From the NCBI RefSeq assembly GCF_900177325.1, contig NZ_FXBL01000004.1, positions 4,278,001 to 4,342,000 of the forward strand: a stretch of DNA of 64,000 nt, written 5' to 3'. A program made the position numbers and the translations under genes. The number at the start of each line of letters is the position of its first letter. The first letter of the stretch is position 1. The notes beneath the pieces are model-generated. The model did no database searches. It was not told the DNA's origin and was given only the letters and a program-made list of their open reading frames with translations. This stretch comes from Mesorhizobium australicum. Lineage in GTDB: Bacteria > Pseudomonadota > Alphaproteobacteria > Rhizobiales > Rhizobiaceae. Of this stretch, positions 18,698-26,820 are shown piece after piece.

Positions 18698-19366
18698 ATG
18701 CGGCTCCATCAGGACGTATTCACCGAACCGGATTTCGACCCGGATACGCTCGCCAACCTCGGCCCGTTGCGGCCCCTGGCCGGCAGTTGGAAAGCGACGA
18801 AGGGCGTCGACCTCAATCCGAAGGCCGATGGTCCCGAACGCGACGTCTATATCGAGCATGTTCGCATGGACCCGATCGATCCGCAGACCAACGGGCCGCA
18901 GTTGTTCTACGGCCTGCGCTATCACATCCACATCAACACCGCCGACGAAGACATCACCTTCCACGATCAGGTGGGCTACTGGCTTTGGGAGCCGGCGACC
19001 GGCCTTGTCATGCAGACGATCGCGATCCCGCGCGGCCAGGTGGTCCTCGCCTCCGGCCATGCAAAACCGGACGACACGACGTTCGCCGTGGCAGCCAAGC
19101 GCGGCCAGACCAATTATGGGTTGTGCTCGACGGATTTTCTCGAAGCCAACTTCCGGACCGACAGCTACAGGATCGTCGTCACGATCCATGGCGAAGACCG
19201 CTGGAGCTATGCGCAGCATTCTGTTCTGCGCGTCGGCGGCCAGCCCGACCCGTTCGATCACCATGACACCAATACGCTGATGCGCACGGGCAAACCAAAG
19301 CCGAATCCGCTTGCGGTGATCATGTCCAGAAAGGCGGAGAAAAACCCGGCGGCCGGAACTACCTGA
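18698..19366 (+). CDS. Nitrobindin/FABP-like beta-barrel protein
   Basis: 222-residue protein without signal or membrane segments. 'LRPLAGSWKATKGVDLNPKA' looks like the first strand and lid of nitrobindin-like heme-binding beta-barrels (G-x-W-x-G type). 'DQVGYWLWEPATGLVMQTIA' and 'GQVVLASGHA' match the repeated strands of such barrels. The ATG at 18698 follows GAGGGG. It runs on the same strand as the UdgX operon 53 bases downstream but lacks an evident functional link. Its 3' end overlaps the convergent glycerate kinase gene by 8 bases. Heme or fatty-acid binding is inferred. Confidence 0.65.
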   Translation: MRLHQDVFTEPDFDPDTLANLGPLRPLAGSWKATKGVDLNPKADGPERDVYIEHVRMDPIDPQTNGPQLFYGLRYHIHINTADEDITFHDQVGYWLWEPATGLVMQTIAIPRGQVVLASGHAKPDDTTFAVAAKRGQTNYGLCSTDFLEANFRTDSYRIVVTIHGEDRWSYAQHSVLRVGGQPDPFDHHDTNTLMRTGKPKPNPLAVIMSRKAEKNPAAGTT

Positions 19367-20627
19367 CGAGAACGACCCTCAGGTCGTTCACATTCGTCCC
19401 CGTCGGCCCCGGCTGGAACAGGTCGCCGAGGGCATCGAAGGCGCCCCAGCTGTCGTTGACGTTGAGAAGCGCCTTGGCGTCCAGGCCTTTTGCCCGCAGC
19501 CGCGCGACACTGGTCGAATCCGCGAAGCCGCCGGCGTTCTCTTCCGATCCGTCGATGCCGTCCGTGTCGGCCGCGAAGGCATGGACACCGTCGACGCCCT
19601 CGATACCGATCGCCAGCGACAGCAGGAACTCGCCGTTGCGGCCGCCGCGCCCGCCCGTTCCGCGCAGCGTCACCGTCGTCTCGCCGCCGGACAGGATCGC
19701 AACCGGCTTGCGGAAGGGCCGCTCCTTCGCAGCCACTTCCCGCGCGATCGCCGCGTGCACCTTCGCCACCTCGCGCGCCTCGCCCTCGATCGCGTCGGAG
19801 AGGATGACGGCCTCCAGCCCGGCCCGGCGCGCGACCTCGGCCGCCGCCTCCAGCGACCTGGCGGCGGACGCGATCACGCGCACCTCGTTGCGGGCAAAGC
19901 GCGGATCGTCCGGCAGCGGCGCATCCGCCACCTGAGAGTTGAGGTGTCGCATCACCGCGCCGGGCAGGTCCATGCGGTATGCCTCGACGATCCCGAGCGC
20001 ATCCGCGCGAGTAGAGGCGTCCGGCACGGTCGGGCCGGACGAGACCAGCGAAGGCTGGTCGCCGGGGATGTCGGACACGATCAGCGACACGACCTTGGCC
20101 GGAAAGGCCGCGGCCGCGAGCCGGCCGCCCTTGATCGCCGAGACGTGCTTGCGCACCGTGTTCATCGCCGAGATCGGCGCCCCGGAGGCGAGCAGCACTC
20201 GGTTGACCGCGATCTCGTCGTCCAGCGTCAGGTCTCCGGCTGGACAGGGCAGCAACGCCGAGCCGCCGCCGGAGATCAGCGCCACGACGAGGTCGTCTTC
20301 GCCGAGCCCGCTCACCGTCTCGAACAGCCGCCGTGCGCCGACAAGTCCCGCCGCATCCGGCACCGGATGCGCCGCCTCGATGACCTCGATCCGCTCGCAG
20401 GGCGCGGCATAGCCGTAGCGCGTGACGACCAGCCCGGAGAGCGGTCCGTCCCAGGCGCGCTCGAAGGCGCGCGCCATCTGGGCAGAGCCCTTGCCGGCGC
20501 CGATCACCACCGTCCGCCCCTTCGGCTGCGCAGGCAGAACGTCGCGCATGATCCGCTCCGGATCGGCCGCCGCCACCGCCGCTTCGAACATGGCGGTGAA
20601 CAGGCGCCTGGCGTCGAACGCGCTCAT
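19359..20627 (-). CDS. Glycerate 2-kinase (MOFRL/TtuD family)
   Basis: 422-residue kinase of the DUF4147/MOFRL family, converting D-glycerate to 2-phosphoglycerate. N-terminal part: 'VVIGAGKGSAQMARAF' and 'ALISGGGSALLPCPAG'; C-terminal MOFRL motif 'TDGIDGSEENAGGF'. The ATG at 20627 overlaps the stop of hydroxypyruvate isomerase (ATGA). It is the last gene of a five-gene run uricase-guanine deaminase-UPF0303-isomerase-kinase and would complete the conversion of glyoxylate-derived carbon to glycolysis. The tartronate-semialdehyde reductase and glyoxylate carboligase that usually accompany it are not in the window. Confidence 0.9.
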   Translation of the reverse strand: MSAFDARRLFTAMFEAAVAAADPERIMRDVLPAQPKGRTVVIGAGKGSAQMARAFERAWDGPLSGLVVTRYGYAAPCERIEVIEAAHPVPDAAGLVGARRLFETVSGLGEDDLVVALISGGGSALLPCPAGDLTLDDEIAVNRVLLASGAPISAMNTVRKHVSAIKGGRLAAAAFPAKVVSLIVSDIPGDQPSLVSSGPTVPDASTRADALGIVEAYRMDLPGAVMRHLNSQVADAPLPDDPRFARNEVRVIASAARSLEAAAEVARRAGLEAVILSDAIEGEAREVAKVHAAIAREVAAKERPFRKPVAILSGGETTVTLRGTGGRGGRNGEFLLSLAIGIEGVDGVHAFAADTDGIDGSEENAGGFADSTSVARLRAKGLDAKALLNVNDSWGAFDALGDLFQPGPTGTNVNDLRVVLVR

Positions 20628-21412
20628 TCGGATCCCCCAAGCCACGGCCGCGCCCAGCCCAGCCCGTCCTCGGTCTTGCCCGCCGGCCAGTATTCGCAGC
20701 CGACGAAGCCAGCATAGTTCGCCGCGTCCAGCGCGGCGAAAGCCGCCTGCCAGTCCAGCACGCCGACATCCGGCTCATGGCGGCCCGGCCAGCCGGCCAC
20801 CTGCACGTGGCGGATGCGATCCGCGTGTTTCAGATAGGGCGAAACAAGATCCTCGCCGACGAAGCGGCGGTGGTAGAGGTCATACTGGAGAAAGACGTTG
20901 TCCTCACCCGCCTCGTCGATCAGATCGGCCGCCATGTCGAGCCCAGTCAGAAAATAACCCGGCACGGATTCGCGGCTGATCGGCTCGATCAGCACCTGGA
21001 TGCCGGCCGTCGCACAAAACTGGGCCGCGTAGCGCAGATTGTCGACATAAGTGGCGCGCAACGTCTCCTCGTCGTCACCCGGCGACACGACGCCGGCCAG
21101 CATGTGCAGCCGCGTGCAACCGAGTTCGAGCGCAAGATCGATCGCCTGGCCGACGCCCGTGCGGAACTCCTCGCGCCGGGCGGGTCGCGCCGCGAGCCCC
21201 CGGTCGCCGTGCTCCCAGTCGCCCGCCGGCATGTTGAACAGCGCCGGCGTCAGCCCGGTGCCGGAGAGCCGCGCCGCGATCTCAGCCGGCTCGAAGACAT
21301 AGCCAAACTGGAACTCGACGGCCGTGAAACCGACCTTCGCCGCCCGCTCGAACCGGTCGAGGAACGGCGCATCGGTGAACAGCGTCGAGAGATTGGCGGC
21401 GAGACGCGGCAC
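20624..21412 (-). CDS. hyi: Hydroxypyruvate isomerase family protein
   Basis: 262-residue TIM-barrel isomerase (AP-endonuclease-2-like fold). It begins 'MPRLAANLSTLFTDAPFLDR', typical of Hyi, and carries the metal/acid residues in 'VLIEPISRESVPGYFL' and 'FLQYDLYHRRFVGEDL', ending with 'GFVGCEYWPAG'. Hyi interconverts hydroxypyruvate and tartronate semialdehyde in glyoxylate metabolism; related OtnI acts on 2-oxo-tetronate. The start is GTG 21412, 3 bases after the stop of the UPF0303 gene, with no good spacer for a ribosome site, so coupling to the preceding gene is likely. Confidence 0.88.
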   Translation of the reverse strand: MPRLAANLSTLFTDAPFLDRFERAAKVGFTAVEFQFGYVFEPAEIAARLSGTGLTPALFNMPAGDWEHGDRGLAARPARREEFRTGVGQAIDLALELGCTRLHMLAGVVSPGDDEETLRATYVDNLRYAAQFCATAGIQVLIEPISRESVPGYFLTGLDMAADLIDEAGEDNVFLQYDLYHRRFVGEDLVSPYLKHADRIRHVQVAGWPGRHEPDVGVLDWQAAFAALDAANYAGFVGCEYWPAGKTEDGLGWARPWLGGSE

Positions 21413-21415
21413 CCC

Positions 21416-21913
21416 TCACTCCGGCCCGAGCGCGAGGGAAGCGCCGTCAGCGCCGAGCAGGTCCGCGAGAACGGCCACGACCGAGTTGTGATCTTCTCGC
21501 GACGGCAGTCCCGAGATCGCCACGGCGCCGATCACGCCTGCATTGCGCACGCGAATCGGGAAAGCCCCGCCGGCGAAGATGTAGTCCGTCGCAGGCAGGC
21601 CGTGATGCGCGGCGATGACCTGATCCTTTCCGCCCTGCTCGAGGAACAGCCGATAGCTCGGCTTCAGGAAGTGGCGCACGGCATTGATCTTGCGCCGCGC
21701 CCAATCCTGGTTCGAGGACCGTGAACCCGGCATCGCGGCATAGAACAGCGGCCGGTCCCACAGCCGGATGTCGATGTTGATCGGCAGGCTGTCCGCAAGC
21801 GCCCTCGCCCGCAGCGCACTGCCCAACTCGAACGCCGCCGCCTCGTCGAAAGCATCGAATACGAGCGCCTTCTCCTGCTCGATGATCTTCGCGATGTCGT
21901 CGGCTGCGGGCAT
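21416..21913 (-). CDS. UPF0303 (heme-degrading domain-like) protein
   Basis: 165-residue cytoplasmic protein of the UPF0303/DUF336 family ('DEAAAFELGSALRARAL', 'PINIDIRLWDRPLFYAAMPG', 'DWARRKINAVRHF'). Relatives are annotated as heme-degrading or HbpS-like, but the biochemical role in bacteria is unsettled. ATG 21913 has GGAGGAG upstream. It sits between guanine deaminase and hydroxypyruvate isomerase in one direction, so a role in purine or glyoxylate metabolism is suggested by context only. Confidence 0.8.
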   Translation of the reverse strand: MPAADDIAKIIEQEKALVFDAFDEAAAFELGSALRARALADSLPINIDIRLWDRPLFYAAMPGSRSSNQDWARRKINAVRHFLKPSYRLFLEQGGKDQVIAAHHGLPATDYIFAGGAFPIRVRNAGVIGAVAISGLPSREDHNSVVAVLADLLGADGASLALGPE

Positions 21914-21955
21914 GGGCTCCTCCGGGCGGCGACCCTATCGTCGCGGCCCGGGAAG

Positions 21956-23260
21956 TCAAACCTCCTTCGCGGCACGCCCCGCAATATAGACCTGCTTCAC
22001 GGCGCGGTCGTCGCCCAGCGTCTGCAGCAGGAAAAGTTCCTCCGACAGCGTCTTCACTGTCTCCATGCGCAGCGCCATGCCGGGCGTGGCGCGGGCGTCG
22101 AGCACGACGAGGTCGGCATCGGTGCCTGTTTCCAGCGTGCCGGCGCGGTCGGCGATCGACAGCGATTCGGCGTTGCCGCGCGTCAGCTGCCAGAAGCTCC
22201 TCAACGGATCGAGCTTCTCGCCGTTGAGCGCGATTACCTTGTAGGCCTCGTCCATCGTGCGCAGCATCGAATAGTTGGTGCCGCCGCCGACATCCGTGGC
22301 CGTCGCGATCCTCAGCGGCTTCGCGCGCCGCCGGTAGCGCTGGTAGTCGAACAGGCCCGAGCCGAGGAAGAGGTTCGAGGTCGGGCAGAACACCGCGACC
22401 GATCCCGCCTCCGATATCGCATCCGCCTCGCGCTCCGACAGGTGGATGCAGTGGCCGAGCAGCGTCTTTCGCCCGAGCAGCCCGTAGCGCGCGTAAACGT
22501 CGGTATAGTCCTGCGCCTCCGGATAGAGTTCCTCGGTCCAGCGGATTTCGGCGTGGTTCTCCGACAGGTGCGTCTGGATGTGGCAGTCCGGATGCTCGCG
22601 CGCCAGCGCCCGCGCCATCTCCATCTGTTCGGGCGTCGAGGTGATCGCGAAGCGCGGCGTGATCGCGTAGAGCTGCCGGCCTTTGCCGTGCCATTCGGCG
22701 ATCAGCGCTTTGGTGTCGTCGTAGCCAGACTGCGGCGTGTCGAGCACGGTGTCGGGCGCGTGCCGGTCCATCATCACCTTGCCGGCGATGTTGAGCATGT
22801 TGCGCGAATGGCTCTCCTCGAAGAACGCTTCCGCGCTGGCCTTGTGCACCGAGCAGTAGGCCGCGACCGTCGTCGTGCCCTGCCGCACCATCTCGTCCAG
22901 GAACAGCCGCGCGATGCGCCGGGCGTGCTGCGCGTCGGCAAACTTCGATTCCTCGGGAAACGTATAGGTGTTCAGCCAGTCCAGCAGTTCCGCGCCGTAG
23001 GAGGCGATGATCTGCATCTGCGGCACGTGCACATGGCCGTCGATGAAGCCGGGCAGGATCAGGTAAGGCCGGTGATCGACGGTCTCGGTGTCCGGCCCAG
23101 CCTGCGCCTTCACCGCATCATAGTCGCCGCTCGCGACGATCTTGCCGTCACGTACCAGCACCGCGCCGTCCTCGTCATAGGCATAGGCCGCATGGTCGTC
23201 CGCCGCCTCGGGGGCGCGGAGGAAGGAGAGCGTACGGCCGCGGATGAGGAGGGAGGTCAC
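21956..23260 (-). CDS. guaD: Guanine deaminase
   Basis: 434-residue zinc amidohydrolase converting guanine to xanthine. Metal and catalytic motifs: 'PGFIDGHVHVPQM' (HxH at 76/78), 'HIQTHLSEN', 'LLGHCIHLSE' and 'ATDVGGGTNYSM' (last Asp ligand). The start is GTG 23260, whose GTGA overlaps the uricase stop. A much longer open frame running upstream on this strand is antisense to the uricase gene and is not used. It feeds xanthine to the xanthine dehydrogenase encoded at 26821-31748. Confidence 0.93.
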   Translation of the reverse strand: MTSLLIRGRTLSFLRAPEAADDHAAYAYDEDGAVLVRDGKIVASGDYDAVKAQAGPDTETVDHRPYLILPGFIDGHVHVPQMQIIASYGAELLDWLNTYTFPEESKFADAQHARRIARLFLDEMVRQGTTTVAAYCSVHKASAEAFFEESHSRNMLNIAGKVMMDRHAPDTVLDTPQSGYDDTKALIAEWHGKGRQLYAITPRFAITSTPEQMEMARALAREHPDCHIQTHLSENHAEIRWTEELYPEAQDYTDVYARYGLLGRKTLLGHCIHLSEREADAISEAGSVAVFCPTSNLFLGSGLFDYQRYRRRAKPLRIATATDVGGGTNYSMLRTMDEAYKVIALNGEKLDPLRSFWQLTRGNAESLSIADRAGTLETGTDADLVVLDARATPGMALRMETVKTLSEELFLLQTLGDDRAVKQVYIAGRAAKEV

Positions 23261-24474
23261 TTCCCCGCCCCCTCGAACCACGCCGTGAGCAGTGCGCGTT
23301 CCTCGGGCGTGACCTCGGTCACGTTGCCCGGCGGCATGGCGTGGCTGCGGCCGGCCTGGAGATAGATCTCGCGCGCGTGCTCGGCGATGTCGGCGTCGTT
23401 GTCCAGAATCACGCCCTTCGGCGCGCGGTAGAGGCCGTCCCAGGCCGGCTCGGCCGTGTGGCACATCGAGCAGCGGCTGATGACCGTGTCCTTCACCGCC
23501 GGGAAATGCGCCGAGGCGATGAAGGTCTCGGCCGCACTCGACACCTTTTTCTCGCCCGTCAGCACCGCCGGCACGGTCGACAGCCACATGATGATGATGA
23601 ACAGGACGACGGTCGCGCCCCAGGTCCAGTGCGGATTGCCCTTCCGCGCATGCACGGTGTTGAAATAGTGCCGGATCAGCACGCCGATGATGAAGATGAT
23701 CGAGGCGATGACCCAGTTGAACTCGGTCGCGAAGGCGAGCGGGTAATGGTTGGAGAGCATCAGGAAGATGACCGGCAGCGTCAGGTAGTTGTTGTGCAGC
23801 GACCGGGTCTTGGCGATCTTGCCGTATTTCGGGTCGGGCTTGCGGCCGGCGATCAGGTCGGCCACCACGATCTTCTGGTTGGGAATGATCACCAGCGCAA
23901 CATTGGCCGACATCACCGTGGCGGTGATCGCGCCGAGATGCAGGAAGGCGGCGCGGCCGGTGAAGAGCTGCGTATAGCCCCACGCCATCGCCACCAGGAA
24001 CACGTAGAGTACCAGCATCAGCGCCGTGTCGTTGTTGCCCAGTGGCGATTTGCAGAGCTGGTCGTAGAACAGCCAGGCCAGCGCCAGCGAGGCGAGCGAG
24101 ATCAGGATTGCGACCGTCGGCGACACGTCGAGCACGTTGCGGTCGATTAGGAACAGATCGGCGCCGGCGTAGTAGACGACGCAGAGCATGGCGAAGCCGG
24201 ACAGCCATGTCGCGTAGCTCTCCCACTTGAACCAGGTCAGGTGCTCCGGCATCTCGGCCGGTGCCACCAGGTATTTCTGGATGTGGTAGAAGCCGCCGCC
24301 ATGCACCTGCCACTCCTCGCCATGCGCGCCTGCCGGCAGGCCGGGGCGCTGGCGCAGCCCCAGGTCCAGCGCGATGAAATAGAAGGAAGAGCCGATCCAG
24401 GCGATGGCCGTGACGACGTGCAGCCAGCGCACGGCGAAGGAGAGCCAGTCCCAGAAAAGCGCAAGGTCCTGCAT
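23257..24474 (-). CDS. puuD: Membrane-bound urate hydroxylase (uricase) with cytochrome c domain
   Basis: 405-residue integral membrane protein that oxidises urate to 5-hydroxyisourate. About eight hydrophobic helices (residues ~10-300) are followed by a C-terminal cytochrome c domain facing the periplasm with heme motif 'CSMCH' (335-339) and distal Met in 'HAMPPGN'. This is the PuuD-type uricase of Rhizobiales, which passes electrons to the respiratory chain instead of making peroxide. ATG 24474 follows GGGGCGG. It heads the operon with guaD, UPF0303, hyi and glycerate kinase; a LysR gene is divergent. Confidence 0.95.
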   Translation of the reverse strand: MQDLALFWDWLSFAVRWLHVVTAIAWIGSSFYFIALDLGLRQRPGLPAGAHGEEWQVHGGGFYHIQKYLVAPAEMPEHLTWFKWESYATWLSGFAMLCVVYYAGADLFLIDRNVLDVSPTVAILISLASLALAWLFYDQLCKSPLGNNDTALMLVLYVFLVAMAWGYTQLFTGRAAFLHLGAITATVMSANVALVIIPNQKIVVADLIAGRKPDPKYGKIAKTRSLHNNYLTLPVIFLMLSNHYPLAFATEFNWVIASIIFIIGVLIRHYFNTVHARKGNPHWTWGATVVLFIIIMWLSTVPAVLTGEKKVSSAAETFIASAHFPAVKDTVISRCSMCHTAEPAWDGLYRAPKGVILDNDADIAEHAREIYLQAGRSHAMPPGNVTEVTPEERALLTAWFEGAGK

Positions 24475-24547
24475 CGATCCGCCCCTGTTCGTCAGCCGGT
24501 TCACTGTAAATGCTGCGTTGCGAAGGGAAAGGGCCGGCACGCCCGAT

Positions 24548-24611
24548 GACTTTCAAAAAAATCTGGATAATGACCCGACGATTGCCTAGGAAAGATGCAA
24601 AGCGAGGCAAT
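24548..24611. promoter_or_regulatory. Divergent promoter with LysR-site candidate
   Basis: Between uricase and lysR. ATTGCCT (24581-24587) and AGGCAAT (24605-24611) form a 7+7 inverted repeat with a 17-base spacer ending just before the lysR start. GACTTTCAAAA (24548-24558) recurs exactly in the uraH/puuE divergent promoter (32458-32468), suggesting a shared purine-pathway regulator site. Confidence 0.45.
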
Positions 24612-24613
24612 TC

Positions 24614-25534
24614 ATGGCCTATCTCGACAACATTGCCGTCTTCGTCCGCGTCGTGGAGCTGGAGAACCTGTCCGCCGCCGGCCGCGACATGCGCATCTCG
24701 CCCGCGGTGGCGTCGAACCGCATCAAGGAACTGGAAAAGTATCTCGGCGTGCGGCTGTTCAACCGCACCACCCGCCAACTCACCCCCACCGAGCATGGCC
24801 GGGTGTTCTACGAAGGCGCCAGGCGGGTGCTCGAGGCCGTCACCGAGGCCGAGGCCGCCGTCAGCGCCCTGTCGGGCCGGCCGCGCGGCACGATCCGCGT
24901 CACCGCCCCGCTCGGCCTCGGCCGCCGGCTGATCGCCTCGGGCATCCCGGAATTCCGTCGCCGCTATCCCGAGATCGAGGTGCGGCTGAGGCTCTCCGAC
25001 CACGACGTCGACATCATGAAGGAAGGCATCGACGTCGCCTTCAAGCTCGGCACGCTTGAGGATTCCAGCCTGAAGATGCGCGGCATCATGGAGTGCGAGC
25101 GCGTGCTGGTCGCGGCTCCTTCCTATCTGGAGGAGCGCGGCGAGCCCGGGACGCCCGAAGAACTGGTCGATGCCGGCCACGACTGCCTGATGCTGCGCTA
25201 TCCCGGCATCCGCGAGCATTTCTGGACGCTGAAGACGGCGTCCGGCTACCGCAAGTTCGACGTGCGCGGCCCCTACGATTCCGACGACGGCGACGTGCTC
25301 ACCGGCTGGGCGCTCGCCGGCCACGGCATCGTCAACAAGCCGCGCTTCGAGGTCGAACCGTTCCTGCGCGACTGGCGGCTGAAGGTCATCCTGCCGGACA
25401 ACGCCCCGCCGCCGGTGCAGCTTGCGGCGGTCTATCCGCACCGCAATTTCCAGGACCAGAAGATCAGGCTGCTGCTCGACTTCATGGCCGAGCGCTGCCA
25501 GCGCCTGATCCGCGAGACTCTCAAAGGCAGCTGA
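24614..25534 (+). CDS. LysR-family transcriptional regulator of purine catabolism (putative)
   Basis: 306-residue LysR regulator. Helix-turn-helix 'LSAAGRDMRISPAVASNRIK' in residues ~18-40, then 'LGVRLFNRTTRQLTPTEHG'; the effector-binding domain follows from ~90. It lies divergent from puuD-guaD with 139 bases between and is the natural regulator of that operon, with a purine intermediate as a plausible effector. An inverted repeat reaches its start, suggesting autoregulation. Its place is direct; the effector is inferred. Confidence 0.88.
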   Translation: MAYLDNIAVFVRVVELENLSAAGRDMRISPAVASNRIKELEKYLGVRLFNRTTRQLTPTEHGRVFYEGARRVLEAVTEAEAAVSALSGRPRGTIRVTAPLGLGRRLIASGIPEFRRRYPEIEVRLRLSDHDVDIMKEGIDVAFKLGTLEDSSLKMRGIMECERVLVAAPSYLEERGEPGTPEELVDAGHDCLMLRYPGIREHFWTLKTASGYRKFDVRGPYDSDDGDVLTGWALAGHGIVNKPRFEVEPFLRDWRLKVILPDNAPPPVQLAAVYPHRNFQDQKIRLLLDFMAERCQRLIRETLKGS

Positions 25535-25572
25535 AACAAGGGCAAGCCTGCGGCGCGCCTCTCCAAGCTCGC

Positions 25573-25675
25573 GTCATTCTCGGGCTTGTCCCGAGAATCT
25601 ATTGCCGCTGGCCGGAGCGGCCTGTCGCAAAGATCGCCACGGCCGGCAGATCCTCGGCACAAGGCCGAGGATGAC
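25573..25675. repeat. Palindromic repeat family B (copy 1)
   Basis: Two hairpins in inverted order: GTCATTCTCGGGCTTGTCCC... (25573-25600) and AGATCCTCGGCACAAGGCCG... (25648-25675), ending in GAGGATGAC. A further copy of the first unit stands at 63953-63980. Widespread rhizobial intergenic repeat type. It fills most of the gap between the convergent lysR and membrane-protein genes. Confidence 0.85.
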
Positions 25676-25738
25676 GGAACCGTCTGCAAGCAGAAGGCCG
25701 CCTCGCGGCGGCCTCCGGGACGTCTTTCTGCCCGCTCA

Positions 25739-26623
25739 TCACCAGGGACGATACCACCCCTCGACCACGGTCTGCTTGTCGCGATGGTTGCCGCCCATCG
25801 TCGCGGCGCCGTAGGACACGGCCGCACCAACCAGCAGCGAGGCCGCCGCCAGGAAGGCCGCCACAAGCGACGCTCTCCTCGCCTGCTCGGCCGTCTCGCG
25901 GGCCTGGGCCTCGATCTCCCTCGCCTGCACCACGGCCTGGTCGATCCGCTGGCCGGCTTCCTCGGGCGAAATGCCGGCCCGCGCGGCGACCACAGAGGCG
26001 AGATAGTCGCGATCGGCAGGATCGATCGTGTCGCCGGTGGCGGCCGAGACGAGAATGCGGCCGACCGCAGCCCGGTCCGTATCGGACAGCGGTGCGGCAT
26101 CCGGACGGCCGCGCAGGGTGCGGTCGATGAGCAGGTCGGACGGATCGGCGACAGCCGCGGCGGCATTGCCCGCCGCCGACGCCACCGCACCTGCCGTCTG
26201 CCCGGCGACATTGGCTGCGCCCATAAGCCCGGAATACGCGATCGCGCCGGCCACCAGTGTGCCGAGCGCCCAGGTGACGAGGCCGTTTGAGCCGTCACGT
26301 ACGTCCGATTCATATTCGCTAGCGTCGCCGATACGCCGGCGCATGCGACCGGTGAGATAACCGCCGGCGAAGGAAGCGATGACCTGAACCCACAGGATCC
26401 AGAGGCCGCCGACGATGGCGATCCAGAACAGCGAGGCCGACTGGCCTTCCCGCGCCGAGGTCATGGACAGGCCGATGGCCGATCCGAAGGTGAGAAGGAC
26501 CAGCGACAGCGCGCTGGCGAGCACGACGCCGGCAAAGATCGCCGGCCAGTCGACATAGGATGTTCCGTCCGCAGGTCCGGTTTCCGAGACCACGACGGTG
26601 GCGGGGGCTTCGCTGATGGACAT
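25739..26623 (-). CDS. Conserved membrane protein, PhnA-like family (tentative)
   Basis: 294-residue membrane protein with about four hydrophobic helices: near residues 22-50 ('IFAGVVLASALSLVLLTFGS'), 65-90, 118-140 and at the C-terminus (~262-282). A predicted helical, Ala/Gln/Glu-rich stretch (about 225-262) could be coiled coil. ATG 26623 follows CAGGAGA. I do not recognise a function; similar rhizobial proteins are loosely called PhnA-like. A 24-residue membrane peptide gene lies directly upstream on the same strand. Confidence 0.7.
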   Translation of the reverse strand: MSISEAPATVVVSETGPADGTSYVDWPAIFAGVVLASALSLVLLTFGSAIGLSMTSAREGQSASLFWIAIVGGLWILWVQVIASFAGGYLTGRMRRRIGDASEYESDVRDGSNGLVTWALGTLVAGAIAYSGLMGAANVAGQTAGAVASAAGNAAAAVADPSDLLIDRTLRGRPDAAPLSDTDRAAVGRILVSAATGDTIDPADRDYLASVVAARAGISPEEAGQRIDQAVVQAREIEAQARETAEQARRASLVAAFLAAASLLVGAAVSYGAATMGGNHRDKQTVVEGWYRPW

Positions 26624-26646
26624 TGTCTTGTCTCCTGTTCCCGAGT

Positions 26647-26721
26647 TCAGCGCAGGCCGAGAGCGGACAGGATGAACAGGATCACGACCACGAGGCCGAC
26701 CAGATAGATGATGCCGTGCAT
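26647..26721 (-). CDS. 24-residue hydrophobic membrane peptide
   Basis: Encodes a 24-residue peptide on the minus strand, starting ATG at 26719-26721 and stopping TGA at 26647-26649. After 'MHGIIY' almost every residue is Leu, Val, Ile, Gly or Phe, ending 'SALGLR': a single transmembrane helix. GGAGGG 9 bases before the ATG is a good ribosome site. The next gene, on the same strand, starts 24 bases later and encodes a membrane protein, so co-expression is likely. Similar tiny peptides occur in other rhizobia, from memory; function unknown. Confidence 0.7.
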   Translation of the reverse strand: MHGIIYLVGLVVVILFILSALGLR

Positions 26722-26820
26722 GTTGGGCCCTCCAGTTGATTGCGGAGGAGTAACAATCGTGCGCTGACAAGGTTCCGCCACATTCGCGACACCCGCCGGG
26801 CGGTCCCGTTCTCGGTGAGG

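Noticed and set aside
23261..25441. Long minus-strand extension (about 725 codons) upstream of guanine deaminase
   Set aside because: It is out of frame with the uricase on the same strand and antisense to the LysR gene. The GTGA overlap at 23260 gives a sound start for guaD.
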